From contig JABDGW010000032.1 in assembly GCA_013285855.1 (NCBI GenBank), forward strand, positions 1 through 33,847: a stretch of DNA of 33,847 bases. The letters run 5' to 3'. Below are positions 31,650 to 33,847 of this stretch, in pieces; the first letter of the stretch is position 1, and each line of letters starts with the position of its first letter. Origin of the DNA: Bacteroidota bacterium. Lineage in GTDB: Bacteria > Bacteroidota > Bacteroidia > Chitinophagales > Chitinophagaceae. The notes under the pieces were generated by a model, which saw only the letters and a list, made by a program, of their open reading frames with translations, ran no database searches and had not been told where the DNA came from. The translations under genes were made by a program, and so were the position numbers.

Positions 31650-33335
31650 CTAACTTCTTTTTGCCCGTTGTATTTTAAGAAATGCTTCAAACTCTGTTAA
31701 TGTATAACTGCTCAAATTTTGTGCGGCAGTTATGCCTGCTTTTTGTGCGGCAAGTACTCCATATTTTATATGATCAAAACCCGCAACAGCATGCGCATCC
31801 GGATCAATTGAGATCAATACATTTTTTTCGATGCAGTAATTAATGTGACGCCAGTCAATATCCAGTCTGCGCGGATGCGCATTTAATTCAACCACCACAT
31901 TGTGTTCAGCGCATGCATCAATAACTGCTTTATGATTTACAGGATAACCTGCGCGGCTTAATAATAATCTGCCAGTACAATGCCCAAGTATTGAAGTAAA
32001 AGGATTTTTAATAGCATTAAGTAAACGCATCATTGCTTTTTCTTCACTCATTTTTAAATTTGAATGAACAGAGGCAATAACAATATCAAAAGTTGAAAGC
32101 ACAACATCTGAATAATCTAAACTGCCATCATTTAAAATATCACTTTCAATGCTTTTGAAAATTTTAAAAGGTTTTAATTTTTCATTAAGCTCATTAATTT
32201 CTTCATGCTGCGCTTTTAACCTTTCTTCTGTTAAGCCGTTTGCATAAAATGCAGTTTTAGAGTGATCGCTGATAACAAGATATTGCAAACCTTTTTCAAT
32301 AGCAGCTTTTGCCATTTGTTCAATCGTGTTGTTTCCATCACTCCATTTTGAATGGCTGTGAATGATTGCGGTAATATCTTTTGTTTGAATAACTTCCGGC
32401 AATCCATTTCTTTCTGCCTGTTGAATTGCTGTTCCTGTTTCTCTCAAAAAAGCAGGGATAAATTGAAGTTTTGCTTCATCAAAAATCTCTTTCTCATTAT
32501 TGTAACTATTGTAATTTTTTAAACTATAGTTTTTATTCCACTCATTTAAAAATTCTCCACTGCAAGAAGTTTGAAAAAGCTTTGTATATAATTTCTCTAC
32601 AGCAACATGATAAAATTTTAATTGAATATTTTCTTCTTCGCCTTTATAAACAGATTCTTCCGCATCAATTTTTTCTGTAACGAATTTGTGTTGCAGTAAA
32701 TAATCCTGCAGTTGTTTTTCAGGCACATCTGTTACCCATTCTAACTTATCAATTGTTTCTAACTGCCGCCGAAAATCTCCTGTAAGTAAAAATTGATATT
32801 CAGTAAAGTTCTTTTTCAATTCTTCATCCAAAACATCAGCAAGCTTTTCAACATGTGCGTATAAATAATTGCCAATATTGTTAAGAAAATATTCAATAGA
32901 TTCCTGGATGCTTTTCTGTGTTTTTTCGCCAAAACCTTTGTATAGTGTTAAACGGTTTTCATTACATGCATACAACAATTCACCAATGCTCTCAATGCCC
33001 ATTTCTTTCCATATTACTGTGATTTTTTTTGGGCCAATACCTTTTATATTCAGCATTTGCATAATGCCTTCAGGCGTTTTTGCAACAAGTTCTGTAAGTG
33101 CTGTTATTTCACCTCTTTCAAAAACCTCAATAATTTTTTTTGCGGCTGAATCACCTATTCCTTTAATGGATGAAAGTTTATTTTCCGGGATTTCTGAAAG
33201 CTGTTGCGGTAACCTGTCAATAGTAAATGCTGCAGAAGAATAGGCTTTCGCTTTAAAACTGTTCTCACCATGAATATCCATGAGCTTTGCAAGCAAAGAA
33301 AACTGGTCTGCAATGAAAGAGTTATCGGCGGTCAT
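31650..33335 (-). CDS. polX: PolX-like protein, PHP exonuclease, degenerate polymerase
   Basis: A 561-residue protein of the bacterial X-family polymerase type. It has an N-terminal helix-hairpin-helix region with IKGIGDSAAKKI and IKGIGPKKI, then the nucleotidyltransferase region, then a C-terminal PHP domain. PHP metal motifs are intact: HSHSKWSDG (His326, His328), ISDHS, SVHS, GHCTGR, ELNAHPRRLD, SIDPDAH. In the polymerase region the expected G-S-x-R-R ... D-x-D is GDFRR followed by K197 and E199, and the third carboxylate region reads IQLKFYHV. So none of the three catalytic aspartates is seen, and only the 3'-5' nuclease should work. The ATG at 33335 is chosen; upstream in-frame sequence is hydrophobic and unlike PolX. 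Repair role inferred. Confidence 0.88.
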   Translation of the reverse strand: MTADNSFIADQFSLLAKLMDIHGENSFKAKAYSSAAFTIDRLPQQLSEIPENKLSSIKGIGDSAAKKIIEVFERGEITALTELVAKTPEGIMQMLNIKGIGPKKITVIWKEMGIESIGELLYACNENRLTLYKGFGEKTQKSIQESIEYFLNNIGNYLYAHVEKLADVLDEELKKNFTEYQFLLTGDFRRQLETIDKLEWVTDVPEKQLQDYLLQHKFVTEKIDAEESVYKGEEENIQLKFYHVAVEKLYTKLFQTSCSGEFLNEWNKNYSLKNYNSYNNEKEIFDEAKLQFIPAFLRETGTAIQQAERNGLPEVIQTKDITAIIHSHSKWSDGNNTIEQMAKAAIEKGLQYLVISDHSKTAFYANGLTEERLKAQHEEINELNEKLKPFKIFKSIESDILNDGSLDYSDVVLSTFDIVIASVHSNLKMSEEKAMMRLLNAIKNPFTSILGHCTGRLLLSRAGYPVNHKAVIDACAEHNVVVELNAHPRRLDIDWRHINYCIEKNVLISIDPDAHAVAGFDHIKYGVLAAQKAGITAAQNLSSYTLTEFEAFLKIQRAKRS

Positions 33336-33376
33336 TTTATTTCTCTTAATTGCACAATGTATTAAAACGGCTGAAA

Positions 33377-33405
33377 ATAAAAAAAGCCAGTCAATTGAAT
33401 GGCTT
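33377..33405 (-). terminator. Rho-independent terminator of the LytTR gene
   Basis: On the minus strand AAGCCA (33405-33400) pairs with TGGCTT (33389-33384) and is followed by seven T, ATT and more. It lies 126 bases after the LytTR stop and before polX, so it ends the upstream transcript. Confidence 0.75.
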
Positions 33406-33530
33406 AGTGAATAAAGGTTTAGAATAAAAAAAAGGGGTATGCAAATATCAAAGCCATTAAAGAAGGTAAAAAATGGTTTTTGTAATTGTCGATAGTTTTC
33501 AAATAACTGTATTAAATATCCCAATAAGTG

Positions 33531-33847
33531 TTATGCACCAAACACCAGGCCGATAAATTGATTTTTTCTGCGAGCGGCCAGTGGTATCATGGCTTTATTG
33601 GTCATTTCAATAAAACCTCCTTTGCCTTTATGATATTTTTCAATAAAATTTACGTTTACCAAATGCGAATGGTGCGTACGAAAAAAAACATCGGAAGGAA
33701 GAATATCTTCATATTCTTTCAAAGTTTTGGATGCAGTATAAGACTTCCCATCATCTGTAAAAATTAAGGTATAACCACCTTTCGCTTCACATCTCATTAT
33801 ACGCTGAACAGCTATTAAATTAAAACCAGACGAAGTGGGCAAAGCGA
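33531..33847 (-). CDS. LytTR-domain regulator, 3' end only
   Basis: The C-terminal 105 or so residues of a DNA-binding protein whose start lies beyond the window; the first TTG at 33842 is not a genuine start. The visible part is a LytTR domain: FNLIAVQRIMRCEAKGGYTL, TASKTLKEYEDILPSDVFFR, the conserved THHSHLVNVNFIEKYHKGKG, and the terminal IPLAARRKNQFIGL. The domain binds DNA through beta-strands. In Bacteroidota it is usually joined to a receiver domain and paired with a membrane histidine kinase, both of which would lie to the right. It is followed by a terminator, so it is the last gene of its transcript. Confidence 0.9.
   Translation of the reverse strand, partial: ALPTSSGFNLIAVQRIMRCEAKGGYTLIFTDDGKSYTASKTLKEYEDILPSDVFFRTHHSHLVNVNFIEKYHKGKGGFIEMTNKAMIPLAARRKNQFIGLVFGA

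Noticed and set aside
33336-33524. N-terminal extension of the PolX homologue
   Set aside because: Sixty-three mostly hydrophobic residues that run through the terminator at 33377-33405; PolX starts at the ATG at 33335.
1-33847. CRISPR array, insertion-sequence transposase, prophage genes or rRNA
   Set aside because: Looked for; no regularly spaced repeats, transposase or integrase motifs, phage structural genes or rRNA sequence were found.

Overview
The window reads as chromosomal DNA of a Bacteroidota bacterium, most like the Chitinophagaceae branch (an inference from gene content, not a computed placement). It is AT-rich. Several genes are preceded by the Bacteroidota -7 promoter box TAnnTTTG. 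There is a type IX secretion (T9SS) cargo protein with the Bacteroidota C-terminal sorting domain, and the large outer-membrane proteins and the 663-residue S1 fit the same phylum.

Layout. (1) 1-755 is the 3' end of a TPR-type gene with a terminator. (2) 756-4397 is a gene-poor accessory stretch. It holds a divergent tRNA-Gly(UCC), three tiny helical proteins (two clearly paralogous, one of them only 57 residues), a 47-residue single-helix membrane protein, an orphan terminator, a 132-bp composite palindrome with a 24-bp perfect stem, and a two-gene cassette (DUF5678-like small protein plus retropepsin-like aspartic protease). The cassette lies between two copies of a compound direct repeat. 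(3) 4398-9273 has ribD divergent from prmC-clpS-aat and then a BamA/TamA-like outer-membrane protein; ClpS and Aat form an N-degron pair. (4) 9341-18658 is mostly minus-strand housekeeping: rpsA, a CBS protein, a secreted protein, yidC, the NAD(P)HX repair enzyme, an MFS transporter and a DUF4136 lipoprotein. (5) 18759-24426 holds an orphan Imm8-like immunity gene, a T9SS cargo protein, and divergently a 1149-residue outer-membrane protein. (6) 24539-26669 is a response regulator/PAS histidine kinase pair. (7) 26681-28560 has an NAD-dependent epimerase and the assimilatory sulfate gene cysH with its leader. (8) 28700-33847 has small membrane proteins, an MlaE permease, a secreted esterase, a PolX homologue lacking its polymerase carboxylates, and the end of a LytTR regulator.

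The most striking find is upstream of cysH. A promoter is followed by a 23-codon leader ORF with a Cys-Cys-Cys-Met-Cys-Asn-Met run. Three RNA segments can form either a pause hairpin plus a rho-independent terminator, or an antiterminator. This has the layout of a classical ribosome-mediated transcription attenuator that would read cysteinyl-tRNA supply and control sulfate reduction. Second in interest is the repeat-flanked retropepsin/DUF5678 cassette.

Functions were assigned by reading motifs only. No database search, folding program or alignment was run.
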